Below are positions 8,390 through 16,658 of a stretch of 64,000 nt of DNA, piece by piece. The DNA lies in the NCBI GenBank assembly GCA_964372215.1, contig CAYJQC010000016.1, positions 1 through 64,000 of the forward strand. Direction: 5' to 3'. The position numbers and the translations under genes were made by a program. The DNA is from DAIMFL01 sp964372215 (lineage in GTDB: Bacteria; Pseudomonadota; Alphaproteobacteria; Dongiales; Dongiaceae). Numbering within the stretch: position 1 is the first letter of the stretch; the number at the start of each line of letters is the position of its first letter. The notes under the pieces were generated by a model. It was not told where the DNA came from. It ran no database searches and saw only the letters and a list, made by a program, of their open reading frames with translations.

Positions 8390-9253
8390 TCACGGCCATT
8401 TCACCTCGGGCGGCAGCGACATCAGGATGGCCTCGACATTGCCGCCGGTCTTCAGCCCGAACAGCGTGCCGCGATCGTACAGCAGGTTGAACTCGACGTA
8501 GCGGCCGCGCCGGACGAGCTGGTGCTCGCGCTCCTCGGCGCTCCAGGCGCGGTTCATGTGGCGGCGCACGATCTCCGGATAGACCGCCAGGAAGGCCTCG
8601 CCGACATCGCGGGTGAAGGCGAAGTCCTTCTCCCAGTCGCGCTCGAGATAGTCGAAGAAGATGCCGCCGACGCCGCGCGGCTCGTTGCGGTGCTTGAGGA
8701 AGAAATACTCGTCGCACCAGGCCTTGAAGCGCGGGTGATAGGCGGGATCGTGGGCGTCGCAGGCCGCCTTGAGGGCGGCGTGGAAGTCGGCGGTGTCGGC
8801 GTCGTCGGGGCGCATCGGCGTCAAGTCGGCGCCGCCGCCGAACCACGACTTGGTGGTGACGATGTGCCGGGTGTTCATGTGGACGGCCGGCACCAGCGGC
8901 GACTGCAGATGGGCGACCAGGCTGATGCCGCTGGCCCAGAAGCGCGGGTCGTCCGCGGCGCCGGGGATCTGCTTGCGGAACTCCTCGGAGAATTCGCCGT
9001 GCACGGTCGACACGTTGACGCCGACCTTCTCGAAGACCCGGCCATGCATCACCGACATGACGCCGCCGCCGCCGTCGCCGCCGTCGCGCTGCCAGGCGGT
9101 GCGCAGGAAGCGGCCGGGCGGGCGCTCGGCGAGCGGCCCTTCATGGCCGTCCTCCAGGGCCTCGAACGCGGTGCAGACGCGGTCGCGCAACGCGTCGAAC
9201 CAGGCGGCGGCGCGGCGGCGGTGGTCGCCGGTCGCCTCGGTTTCGTCGGTCAT
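8390..9253 (-). CDS. hemF: Oxygen-dependent coproporphyrinogen III oxidase
   Basis: A 287-residue HemF. Diagnostic segments are GRVFEKVGVNVSTVHGEF, HMNTRHIVTTKSWFGGGADL, the RGVGGIFFDYL stretch and FNLLYDRGTLFGLKTGGNVE. It decarboxylates two propionates of coproporphyrinogen III to make protoporphyrinogen IX under aerobic conditions. The ATG at 9253 is used because it overlaps the trmL stop (ATGA). The protein has the usual length. It converges with the PaaK-like gene, leaving 16 bases between stop codons. Confidence 0.96.
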   Translation of the reverse strand: MTDETEATGDHRRRAAAWFDALRDRVCTAFEALEDGHEGPLAERPPGRFLRTAWQRDGGDGGGGVMSVMHGRVFEKVGVNVSTVHGEFSEEFRKQIPGAADDPRFWASGISLVAHLQSPLVPAVHMNTRHIVTTKSWFGGGADLTPMRPDDADTADFHAALKAACDAHDPAYHPRFKAWCDEYFFLKHRNEPRGVGGIFFDYLERDWEKDFAFTRDVGEAFLAVYPEIVRRHMNRAWSAEEREHQLVRRGRYVEFNLLYDRGTLFGLKTGGNVEAILMSLPPEVKWP

Positions 9254-9756
9254 CGGCCGGCTCCGCTGTCGGCCGCCGTCGGAACTGCCGCCGTTGGAAC
9301 GCTCAGGGCGGGCAGCCGGCCGGTCTGGCGCAGCGCCTCGCCGAGCACCATGGCGGCGGCCATGGCAACGTTGAGCGAGCGCAGGCCGGGGCGCAGCGGC
9401 ACCGCCAGGCGGATATCGGCGCCGGCGTGGACCGCGTCCGGCACGCCGGCGCTTTCGCGCCCGAGCAGCAGCCGGTCGTCGGGGCGGAACGCGAAATCCG
9501 TGTAGCTGCGCGTCGCCCGGGTGGTCAGCAGGACCAGGCGGCCGTCCGGCCGGGCGCCGAGATAGGCCGGCCACGAGCTGTGGCGGCGCAGCTCCACGGC
9601 GTCGATGTAGTCCATGCCGGCGCGCCGCATCCGCGGCTCGTCCCAGACGAAGCCGCAGGGCTCGATCACGTCGACGCCGGCGCCGAGACAGGCGGCGAGG
9701 CGCAGGATCGCCCCGGTGTTCTGGGGGATGTCGGGCTCGAACAGGACGAGGCGCAT
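9250..9756 (-). CDS. trmL: tRNA (cytidine(34)-2'-O)-methyltransferase TrmL
   Basis: A 168-residue SPOUT methyltransferase. It opens with MRLVLFEPDIPQNTGAILRL, carries IEPCGFVWDEPRMRRAGMDY, and ends with the knotted SAM site LLLGRESAGVP, IRLAVPLRPGLRSLNVAMA. It methylates the wobble-base ribose of certain tRNAs (tRNA-Leu in E. coli). It is translationally coupled to hemF. An extra, variable Ala/Thr-rich tail of about 20 residues follows the core. Confidence 0.94.
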   Translation of the reverse strand: MRLVLFEPDIPQNTGAILRLAACLGAGVDVIEPCGFVWDEPRMRRAGMDYIDAVELRRHSSWPAYLGARPDGRLVLLTTRATRSYTDFAFRPDDRLLLGRESAGVPDAVHAGADIRLAVPLRPGLRSLNVAMAAAMVLGEALRQTGRLPALSVPTAAVPTAADSGAGR

Positions 9757-9880
9757 GGCTGGACGGTCCGGCGTTCCCAGGGTTCGAGGGCGGCGCTTCC
9801 CTCTACACCGCCGCCGGCGCGCTGACAACGCGGGCGCGGGCCCGCGCCTGCCGGGCGTCATCCCGCGCGGGCCGCGGCGG

Positions 9881-10711
9881 TCACACGAACTTGTGCAGGA
9901 ACAGGCTCTCGGCGTCGTAGGGCAGGATCCCCCACGGCATCTCCGTGTGGTCGGAAATGGCCGTGCCGGAGACGTAGTCGAAGCCGTTGGCGATCGCCGC
10001 CAGTCCCAGGCTGCTGGTGCCGAGGCCATGCGCATGGCAGCGCAGGCCGACACCGTGCGCCTGCTCGGCGAATCTGGAGAGCAACTGCAGCATGCTGGTT
10101 TCCGACTGGTCGGTGCCGTGCAGGTCGACGCCGATCGAGTGGATGCCGATGGCGGCCGAGATCTCGAAGGCGCTGGAATCGAGGTCGCAGCGGATGAACA
10201 GCGAGCGACCGTGGGGCTTGACGATCGAGGCCATGGAGAACAGCGGGTTTTCCAGGGTTCCATCGGGGACCCCGACCATCTCCCAGACCAGCAGCGATCG
10301 GGCCTCCGGCGCGATCGAGTTGCAGAGCGCGGCAAACTCCTGACGCAGCCCGGCATCGGCGAGCGCGCGGTAGTGCACGGGAATGCAAACGGCACCGGAG
10401 ACCTCGGAACCTGCCGCGGCGTCGATGGCGGTGAGGGCACGGCGCAGGACCAGTCGATCCAGGCGCCCCAACAGGGATGGCTCGGCATCTCCTGGCAGTC
10501 GCGCCGCGATCGGCTCGCCTCCGGACGCGATCATCTCGCAAAGATAGGTGCCGACGGCCTTCTGATGGACGCTCCAGATCGGCTGGAACCGCAGGACCGG
10601 GGCGCCGGGCTCCTCGGCCTCGGCCCGCGCGAGCAAAGTCGCGACATCGCAGATCGGCCGCGCCGGGCTGGAGCGCTGATGCAGATGTTTCTGGGATGGG
10701 CTGGCTGCCAT
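9881..10711 (-). CDS. Degenerate EAL-domain protein
   Basis: A 276-residue protein that follows the EAL (c-di-GMP phosphodiesterase) fold from end to end but has lost the active-site signature. LRFQPIWSVHQKAVGTYLCE stands where active proteins have the QPI... and ExLxR motifs; the middle has LLVWEMVGVPDGTL; the end has CHAHGLGTSSLGLAAIANGF and YVSGTAISDHTEMP in place of the AEGVE and QG motifs. Metal-binding acidic residues are mostly absent, so catalysis is unlikely. It may bind c-di-GMP or a protein partner. The ATG at 10711 is used; an earlier in-frame ATG at 10813 would add 34 residues. It has no visible partner domain. Confidence 0.65.
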   Translation of the reverse strand: MAASPSQKHLHQRSSPARPICDVATLLARAEAEEPGAPVLRFQPIWSVHQKAVGTYLCEMIASGGEPIAARLPGDAEPSLLGRLDRLVLRRALTAIDAAAGSEVSGAVCIPVHYRALADAGLRQEFAALCNSIAPEARSLLVWEMVGVPDGTLENPLFSMASIVKPHGRSLFIRCDLDSSAFEISAAIGIHSIGVDLHGTDQSETSMLQLLSRFAEQAHGVGLRCHAHGLGTSSLGLAAIANGFDYVSGTAISDHTEMPWGILPYDAESLFLHKFV

Positions 10712-11012
10712 GAATATCGATTCACGCTCCGGACAGGGGGGCCGCAGTCCAACGGCCCGCTCCGATTGGGCGGCGCCCCGATCAAGAACCGATGCCGGCA
10801 AGACACCGGGCATGAAGCGGCGCAGACATGGCCCCGGACCCCATCTCGGCCCGACGCTACCTCGGCCGGTTTAGGAAAGGGTTAAGCCAGGCCTTCCGCC
10901 GGCGGCCGGCAAGGGTGGCGCGATGCCGCATTTCCACGACCGGGCGGCCCGGCAACGCTCGCCATAGGTGGCGGCTTGGGCCGCATTCCCTGGGCTTTGG
11001 CGTGGCTCGGCG
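10712..11012. other. Intergenic region without recognised gene
   Basis: About 300 bases lie between the start of the divergent EAL-like gene and the putative petA promoter. I see no coding frame with family similarity, no tRNA-like fold and no strong hairpin followed by T residues. It presumably holds the upstream control regions of both genes. Confidence 0.5.
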
Positions 11013-11041
11013 TTGCAACTTGACCCGGTCTGGGGTATGAG
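11013..11041 (+). promoter_or_regulatory. Putative petABC promoter
   Basis: TTGCAA at 11013-11018 and TATGAG at 11036-11041 are separated by 17 bases, about 135 bases ahead of the petA start. An alternative -35, TTGACC, lies inside the spacer. There are no other good pairs close to petA. This is inference from motif match only. Confidence 0.45.
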
Positions 11042-11176
11042 GCCGGTGCCCGCGGTCGACCGCATGGGGTTTGCTGGAGAGTTCCGCTCGATGGCGCCCT
11101 CGGACCGGCGGCACGGGCATGGGGACCGGCCGCCACCCAACGGCGCGCAACGGATTTCGCTACAGAGGGATTGCAC

Positions 11177-11734
11177 ATGGCGCACAGCGTTGAGGCCGGT
11201 GGACCACACGGGCACGGCGAGGGCGAGACGCGCCGGGATTTCCTGATTCTCGCCACCGCCGCCGTGGGGGCGATCGGGGTCGCCAGCGCGATCTGGCCGT
11301 TCATCGATCAGATGAACCCCTCGGCCGACGTGCTGGCGCTGTCGTCCACCGAGGTCGACATCTCGCCGATCGAGCCGGGACAGCGGGTCACGGTGAGCTG
11401 GCGCGGCAAGCCGATCTTCATCGACCGCCGCACCGAGGAGCAGATCAAGGCCGCCGAGGACGTGAACCTCGACGACCTGCGCGATCCGCAGACCGACGCC
11501 GAGCGCGTCCAGAAGACGGAATGGCTGATCATGGTGGGCGTGTGCACCCATCTCGGCTGCATTCCCAAGGGCCAGGCGCCCGGCGATTCGCGCGGCGACT
11601 ACGGCGGCTGGTTCTGCCCCTGCCACGGCTCGCACTACGACACGTCGGGACGCATCCGCAAGGGTCCGGCGCCCAAGAATCTGGTGGTGCCCGAGTACAG
11701 CTATCTCGAAGACACCCTGGTTCGTATCGGTTAG
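11177..11734 (+). CDS. petA: Ubiquinol-cytochrome c reductase Rieske iron-sulfur subunit
   Basis: A 185-residue Rieske protein. A Tat-like N-terminus (TRRDFLILATAAVGAIG) forms the membrane anchor at about residues 19-42. The [2Fe-2S] ligands lie in CTHLGC and CPCHGSHYD (Cys-His boxes), with the usual disulfide cysteines and an inserted loop typical of Alphaproteobacteria. The ATG at 11177 is preceded by AGAGGGA; a TTG six bases earlier is not needed. It is the first gene of petABC and moves electrons from ubiquinol in the cytochrome b Qo site to cytochrome c1. Confidence 0.97.
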   Translation: MAHSVEAGGPHGHGEGETRRDFLILATAAVGAIGVASAIWPFIDQMNPSADVLALSSTEVDISPIEPGQRVTVSWRGKPIFIDRRTEEQIKAAEDVNLDDLRDPQTDAERVQKTEWLIMVGVCTHLGCIPKGQAPGDSRGDYGGWFCPCHGSHYDTSGRIRKGPAPKNLVVPEYSYLEDTLVRIG

Positions 11735-11745
11735 GAAGCCAGAGC

Positions 11746-13047
11746 ATGAGCGCGCCCGCCTTCAAGAACCCGGTGGTGCGGTGGATCGACCATCGCCTGC
11801 CGATCTTCAGCTTCATGAACCATGAGCTGCACGAGTACCCGACGCCTAGGAACCTGAACTACTGGTGGAACTACGGCTCGCTCGCCGGGATCATGCTGGT
11901 CGTCATGATCGTCACCGGCATCGTGCTGGCGATGCACTACACGCCGAATACCGGCATGGCCTTCCTCAGCGTCGAGCAGCACATCATGCGCGACGTGAAC
12001 TACGGCTGGCTGATCCGCTACATCCACATGAACGGCGGGTCGATGTTCTTCCTGGTGGTCTACATCCACATCTTCCGCGGCCTGTACTACGGCTCGTACA
12101 AGGCGCCGCGCGAGCTGCTGTGGATCATCGGGGTGCTGATCCTGCTGCTGATGATGGCGACCGCCTTCATGGGCTACGTGCTGCCCTGGGGCCAGATGAG
12201 CTTCTGGGGCGCGACCGTCATCACCAACCTGTTCTCGGCGATCCCCGGGGCGGGTGAGGGCATCGTCTCCTGGCTGGTCGGCGGCTTCGGCGTCGCCAAT
12301 CCGACGCTCAACCGGTTCTTCTCGCTGCATTACCTGCTGCCGTTCGTCATCGTCGCGGTGGTCATGCTGCATCTCGTGGCGCTGCACCGCTTCGGCTCGA
12401 ACAACCCGATCGGCATCGACACCAAGGGGCCGCAGGACCGCATCCCCTTCCATCCCTACTACACGGCCAAGGACGCGTTCGGCCTCGGCGTGTTCCTGAT
12501 CATCTATTGCGGCTTCATCTTCTTCGCGCCCAACTTCTTCGGCGAGCCGGACAACTACATTCCGGCCAACCCGCTGTCGACGCCGACGCATATCGTGCCG
12601 GAATGGTACCTGCTGCCGTTCTACGCCATCCTGCGCGCCATCACCTTCGACATCTGGTTCCTCGAGGCGAAGCTGCTCGGCGTCCTCGCCATGTTCGCCT
12701 CGATCGCGGTGCTGTTCCTGCTGCCCTGGCTCGACCGCTCGCCGGTCCGGAGCGCGAAGTTCCGCCCGGTCTACAAGCAGTTCTTCTGGGTACTGCTGGT
12801 CGACTGCGTGATCCTTGGCGTGGTCGGCGCCCATCCGCCGGACCAACCGGTGTTCGCGGGGCTTCCGGCCTTCCAGTACGTCGCCCTCGGCCAGATCGGC
12901 ACGACCTACTACTTCTTCCACTTCCTGGTGCTGTTCCCTCTGCTCGCCATCTTCGAACGGCCGCTGCCGGTGCCGACCAGTATCGGCAAGCCGGTTCTCA
13001 AGGGCGGCGCCGCGGGCGCCCACGCTCATCCGATGGAGAAGGCCTGA
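11746..13047 (+). CDS. petB: Cytochrome b of the bc1 complex
   Basis: A 433-residue full-length cytochrome b (b6 plus subunit IV fused, as in proteobacteria). It shows GSMFFLVVYIHIFRGLYYGS with heme-ligand histidines, YVLPWGQMSFWGATVITNL, a second His pair near HYLLPFVIVAVVMLHLVALH, the Qo-site PEWY motif in HIVPEWYLLPFYAILRA, and eight or more transmembrane helices. It starts 11 bases after petA, and its stop overlaps the petC start by one base. It forms the quinone-oxidising and -reducing core of complex III. Confidence 0.98.
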   Translation: MSAPAFKNPVVRWIDHRLPIFSFMNHELHEYPTPRNLNYWWNYGSLAGIMLVVMIVTGIVLAMHYTPNTGMAFLSVEQHIMRDVNYGWLIRYIHMNGGSMFFLVVYIHIFRGLYYGSYKAPRELLWIIGVLILLLMMATAFMGYVLPWGQMSFWGATVITNLFSAIPGAGEGIVSWLVGGFGVANPTLNRFFSLHYLLPFVIVAVVMLHLVALHRFGSNNPIGIDTKGPQDRIPFHPYYTAKDAFGLGVFLIIYCGFIFFAPNFFGEPDNYIPANPLSTPTHIVPEWYLLPFYAILRAITFDIWFLEAKLLGVLAMFASIAVLFLLPWLDRSPVRSAKFRPVYKQFFWVLLVDCVILGVVGAHPPDQPVFAGLPAFQYVALGQIGTTYYFFHFLVLFPLLAIFERPLPVPTSIGKPVLKGGAAGAHAHPMEKA

Positions 13048-13805
13048 TGCGTCGCTCCCTGATCGCGCTCGCCGTTTCCTGCGGCCTGCTGGGCGCCGGC
13101 GCGGCCTCGGCTGCGGAAGGCGTTGCCCTGCCGCACGAGGAGTGGTCCTTCCAGGGGATCTTCGGCACCTATGACCGGGCGGCGCTGCAGCGCGGCTTCC
13201 AGGTCTACACGAATGTCTGCGCCGGCTGCCATGGGCTGAGCCTGGTGCGCTACCGCAACCTCGAGGCGATCGGCTTCAGCGAGGACGAGGTGAAGGCGAT
13301 CGCCGCCGAGGTCCAGGTCACCGACGGCCCGAACGGCGACGGCGACATGTTCGAGCGGGCGGGCCGGCCGTCCGACGCCTTCGTGTCGCCGTTCGCCAAC
13401 GAGCAGGCGGCGCGGGCGTCGAACGGCGGCGCCTATCCGCCCGACCTGTCGCTGATGACCAAGGCGCGGGTCGGCGGGCCGGACTACGCCTACGGCATCC
13501 TGACCGGCTATCACGAGGCGCCAGCCGGCATGGAGCTGCAGCCCGGCCTCAACTACAACGCCTATTTCCCCGGCCACCAGATCGCCATGCCGGCGCCGCT
13601 CAGCGAAGATGCCGTCGAATACGCCGACGGCACGCCGGCGACGGTCGAGCAGATGGCGCATGACGTGGTGACCTTCCTGAGCTGGACCGCCGAACCGGAG
13701 CTCGAGACGCGCAAGCGCATGGGCGTCAAGGTGATCCTGTTCCTGGTGGTGTTCACCGGCCTGCTCTACGCCACCAAGCGCAAGATCTGGGCCAAGCTGC
13801 ACTGA
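13047..13805 (+). CDS. petC: Cytochrome c1
   Basis: A 252-residue cytochrome c1 with a cleavable signal (SLIALAVSCGLLGAGAASAA), the heme site CAGCH at about residues 58-62, the Met ligand region GHQIAMPAPLS, and a single C-terminal membrane anchor (VKVILFLVVFTGLLYATK). It is coupled to petB by a one-base overlap. It accepts electrons from the Rieske protein and passes them to soluble or membrane cytochromes c. Confidence 0.97.
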   Translation: MRRSLIALAVSCGLLGAGAASAAEGVALPHEEWSFQGIFGTYDRAALQRGFQVYTNVCAGCHGLSLVRYRNLEAIGFSEDEVKAIAAEVQVTDGPNGDGDMFERAGRPSDAFVSPFANEQAARASNGGAYPPDLSLMTKARVGGPDYAYGILTGYHEAPAGMELQPGLNYNAYFPGHQIAMPAPLSEDAVEYADGTPATVEQMAHDVVTFLSWTAEPELETRKRMGVKVILFLVVFTGLLYATKRKIWAKLH

Positions 13806-13833
13806 GAGCGGCGTCCCGGCGCCACCACGATCC

Positions 13834-13870
13834 AGGGCCGTCCGCCGCAAGGGGGGGGACGGCCCTTTCG
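13834..13870 (+). terminator. Rho-independent-like terminator after petC
   Basis: A perfect 10-base stem (AGGGCCGTCC at 13834-13843, GGACGGCCCT at 13857-13866) has a 13-base loop and is followed by a short TTTC. It lies 29 bases after the petC stop. Confidence 0.7.
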
Positions 13871-13942
13871 ATTGGCGGCGGGCGGACGCGCTTGAACCCG
13901 GGCGGCGCCGGTGAAACACTGGCCGCAAGGGGAACGGCGGTC

Positions 13943-14836
13943 ATGGCGGAGTCACATGTGGCGGCGGCGGGGGATGCGGTCGGCATCGCCCACCTGACCG
14001 GCATCGACCATACGCTGATCGGCGTGCGCGACCTCGAGGCGGCCCGCGCGACGTGGCAGGGGCTCGGCTTCACGGTCAGCCCGCGTGGCCGCCATATCGG
14101 CTGGGGCACCGCCAACTACTGCGTCATGTTCGAGTCCGGCTATGTCGAGCTGCTCGGCATCGTCGACCCCGGCCAGTTCACCAACAATCTCGACCAGCTG
14201 CTGGAGGTCCGCGAAGGCATGTTCGCATTGGCCTTCGCCAGCGACGACGCCGACGCTCTGGCCGCCGGGCTCGCCGCCGCCGGGCTCCATCCCGAGGGCC
14301 CGAAGGACCTGAAGCGCCTGCTCGAGCTGCCCGAGGGCGACGTCCTGCCGGCGTTCAAGCTGGTCCACCTGCCGCCCGGCGAGACGCCGGAGCTGCGGGC
14401 CTTCGCCTGCCAGCACCTGACCCCGGCCATGATCCGCCGGCCGGAATGGCTGGGCCATGCCAACGGCGCGCGCCGGCTGGCCGCGGTCACCATCGTCAGC
14501 GACCAGCCGGCCGATGCCGCCTTCGGCTATGCCGGGCTGTTCGGTGACGCCGCGCTGCGGGCCGGCGACGGCGAGGTCGCGGTGGCGACCCCGGCGGGGG
14601 ACCTGCGCTTCGCGACGCAGCGCTGGCTCAATCGGCATTACGGCGGCGCCGGCGCGATCCCCGCGGTCGCGGCGCCGTGGCCGGCGGCGATGACCATCGC
14701 GGTCGACGATCTCGACCGCGCCGCCGGGGTGCTGGCGCGCCGCGGCATCGCCTTCCATGCCGGCGAGGCCAACCTGGTGGTGCCGGCCGCCCAGGCCAAC
14801 GGCACGATCCTGGAATTCACCGCGGCGGCCCGCTGA
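13943..14836 (+). CDS. VOC (glyoxalase-like) family protein
   Basis: A 297-residue protein of the glyoxalase/dioxygenase fold, PF13468-like. The first module starts TGIDHTLIGVRDLEAARATW (about residues 17-36) and the second begins RRLAAVTIVSDQPADAAF. The C-terminal AMTIAVDDLDRAAGVLARRG and GTILEFT strands complete the pattern. The ATG at 13943 is preceded by an AAGGGGA-type site. The stop is one base from the convergent aconitase X stop. The substrate is unknown; no clear set of metal ligands can be assigned by eye. Confidence 0.8.
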   Translation: MAESHVAAAGDAVGIAHLTGIDHTLIGVRDLEAARATWQGLGFTVSPRGRHIGWGTANYCVMFESGYVELLGIVDPGQFTNNLDQLLEVREGMFALAFASDDADALAAGLAAAGLHPEGPKDLKRLLELPEGDVLPAFKLVHLPPGETPELRAFACQHLTPAMIRRPEWLGHANGARRLAAVTIVSDQPADAAFGYAGLFGDAALRAGDGEVAVATPAGDLRFATQRWLNRHYGGAGAIPAVAAPWPAAMTIAVDDLDRAAGVLARRGIAFHAGEANLVVPAAQANGTILEFTAAAR

Positions 14837-14837
14837 G

Positions 14838-15254
14838 TCAGCCGATCGTGATGGTGCCGTCCTCGGCGATGCTGGCGCGGGTCCCCTGGGTCAGGGCCGC
14901 CTGGGCGGCGCGCGGCACGATCAGCGCGGGGATGCTGCCATGGCCCATCTCGCGCGCTACCACCACGCCGAGCATCAGGATCGCGTCGGGCTCGGCCAGG
15001 ATCAGGGCTGCCGGGGCCTTGCCGCCCGCCATCAGCTCCAGCATGACCGCCGAGGACGAGCTGGAGCCGATGGTGCCGGGCAACACCAGCACGCGGCCGC
15101 CGATCACCGCGTCGTGGTCGGGGTGGCGCGGATCGGTGATGCGGCCGGAATAGGGATCGACGCCGCCCCAGAAGCTGATCGGCTTGCCGAGCCGGAGCAC
15201 CGCCGCGTCGGCGGTGCCGGGGATCAGCACCTCGCCCTGGATGCGCGCCGTCAT
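14838..15254 (-). CDS. Aconitase X small (swivel) subunit
   Basis: A 138-residue DUF126 protein. It carries GEVLIPGTADAAVLRLGKPI, SFWGGVDPYSGRITDPRHPD, and the VLVLPGTIGSSSSSAVMLEL loop that binds substrate in this family. The ATG at 15254 is chosen because it overlaps the stop of the large subunit (ATGA); a GTG at 15260 is also in frame. Together with the large subunit it forms aconitase X, a [Fe-S]-dependent dehydratase. Known members act on cis-3-hydroxy-L-proline or on mevalonate 5-phosphate (archaea). Confidence 0.88.
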   Translation of the reverse strand: MTARIQGEVLIPGTADAAVLRLGKPISFWGGVDPYSGRITDPRHPDHDAVIGGRVLVLPGTIGSSSSSAVMLELMAGGKAPAALILAEPDAILMLGVVVAREMGHGSIPALIVPRAAQAALTQGTRASIAEDGTITIG

Positions 15255-16513
15255 CGCCACAGCGCCTCGTCGCGCATGACCCGGCCGGCGACCGCTGATT
15301 CGACGCAGTCGGCGAGGCTGCCGTAGATCGCCTGGTAGCCGGTATTGGCCGGGCCGTAATGGGCGAACTTGCCGGAATTGGTCATCAGCACGCGGGTTCC
15401 CGCCGCCGCCTCGGGCAGGATCGGCGTCACCACCACGCAGGTGTCGGCCACGATGGTGACCCCGGCCGCCTCCAGCGGCTGCAGCCGCGCCGCGCGGTCG
15501 AGCTCGGCCAGCACGTGCCGGCCGGTGCAGACATAGATCGGCACCGCCGCGCGTCGGCCGGCCAGCAGGCGCGCGAGCGCTTCGACCTCGTCGCGCGAGA
15601 AATGCGGGCTGCCGAGCGCGACCGCGTCGATCTGGCTGCCGCCCGCCGTCGACAGCCGGTCGCGCGCCGCGCGCACCATCTCGGCGGTCAGGCGAATGGT
15701 GCGCTCCGGCGGCCGGCCGCCCAGCGCCGTCGCCAGGTCCGGCGCCTCCGGCGTGACGCCGGCGACATGGAACAGCCCGACCGCGCCGGACGAGGCGGCG
15801 GCGGCGCCGAGCGCCTTCAGCCGGTCCTCGGAGATCGTATCCGGCAGGCCGTCGATCACCGCGATGGTGGTGCCGAGCTCGGCGCCGAGCCAGGCGCCCA
15901 GCACGGGGTAGAACACGTCGCTGTCCCGCAGCGCCGGCGACAGCGCGGCGGTGTCGACGACCACGCGGGCCCGGCGGTTCTCCGGCAGGTGCAGGCCATA
16001 GCGCGGGGCGCGGGCGACCAGCGCGGCGCAGATGTCGAGGAAATCGCCGTAGCGGTTGGTGCGGGCGCCGAGCGCCGAATTGCAGAACGCCACCGCATTG
16101 CTCTCGCCCCAGGCGACATCGGTTCCGGCGGCCGGCCGGTGCCCGGCCTGATAGGGCGCGCAGGTCCAGGTCGCACGGCAGCCGAGCGCTTCGTAGGCGC
16201 GCATCAGCCGCAGCATCATTGCCCGGCGCTCGGGCGCCGCCGTGACCCGCTTGGGGTGCAGCAGATCGAGCGCGCCGACATTGAGGGTGGTCGGCACCGC
16301 GACCCGGCCGCCGCCGGCGACCAGGCGCTCGGCGAAGTGGACGCCGGAATCGCCGTGGTAGAGACAGCCGTCGATATGGGCCGAGGCGACCGGGATCAGC
16401 CGGTCGGCGCCGAGCAGCCGCCCCATCTCGACGACGATGCGCATGGCCATGGCGGCGGCGTCGCCCTGGGCGCCGCCGGCGATGTCGCGTTCTTCCGGGG
16501 TGAGCATAAGCAT
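15251..16513 (-). CDS. Aconitase X catalytic subunit (DUF521)
   Basis: A 420-residue aconitase X large subunit. It starts LMLTPEERDIAGGAQGDAAA and shows SAHIDGCLYHGD, CAPYQAGHRPAAGTDVAWGE, ESNAVAFCNSALGARTNRYG and VADTCVVVTPILP, which hold the cysteines expected to ligate the Fe-S cluster. The ATG at 16513 (or the one at 16507) is preferred over the longer frame because the conserved region begins there. In Alphaproteobacteria two-subunit forms are often cis-3-hydroxyproline dehydratases, but no proline racemase or transporter lies nearby, so the substrate stays open. Confidence 0.88.
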   Translation of the reverse strand: MLMLTPEERDIAGGAQGDAAAMAMRIVVEMGRLLGADRLIPVASAHIDGCLYHGDSGVHFAERLVAGGGRVAVPTTLNVGALDLLHPKRVTAAPERRAMMLRLMRAYEALGCRATWTCAPYQAGHRPAAGTDVAWGESNAVAFCNSALGARTNRYGDFLDICAALVARAPRYGLHLPENRRARVVVDTAALSPALRDSDVFYPVLGAWLGAELGTTIAVIDGLPDTISEDRLKALGAAAASSGAVGLFHVAGVTPEAPDLATALGGRPPERTIRLTAEMVRAARDRLSTAGGSQIDAVALGSPHFSRDEVEALARLLAGRRAAVPIYVCTGRHVLAELDRAARLQPLEAAGVTIVADTCVVVTPILPEAAAGTRVLMTNSGKFAHYGPANTGYQAIYGSLADCVESAVAGRVMRDEALWR

Positions 16514-16535
16514 GTTGCGTCCAGCGGCTGCCAGA

Positions 16536-16639
16536 CCCTCACCCGCCTCGCTGTCGCTCGGCACCCTCTCCCGCCAGGCGGGAGAGGGTGGGATCCGTCG
16601 CCCCTGAGCTTGTCGAAGGGAGCGACGGGAGGGTGAGGG
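16536..16639. repeat. Nested inverted repeat with TGAGCTTGTCGAA core
   Basis: The outer arms are CCCTCACCC (16536-16544) and GGGTGAGGG (16631-16639). An inner perfect 13-base inverted repeat lies at 16563-16575 and 16577-16589. A CTGAGCTTGTCGAAGG element at 16604-16619 is a one-base variant of the core repeated at 60469-60534 and 62168-62236. It sits between convergently placed genes upstream of ychF's stop and resembles mobile intergenic repeats of Alphaproteobacteria. Confidence 0.7.
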
Positions 16640-16658
16640 GCTTGTGATGGTGACTCTC

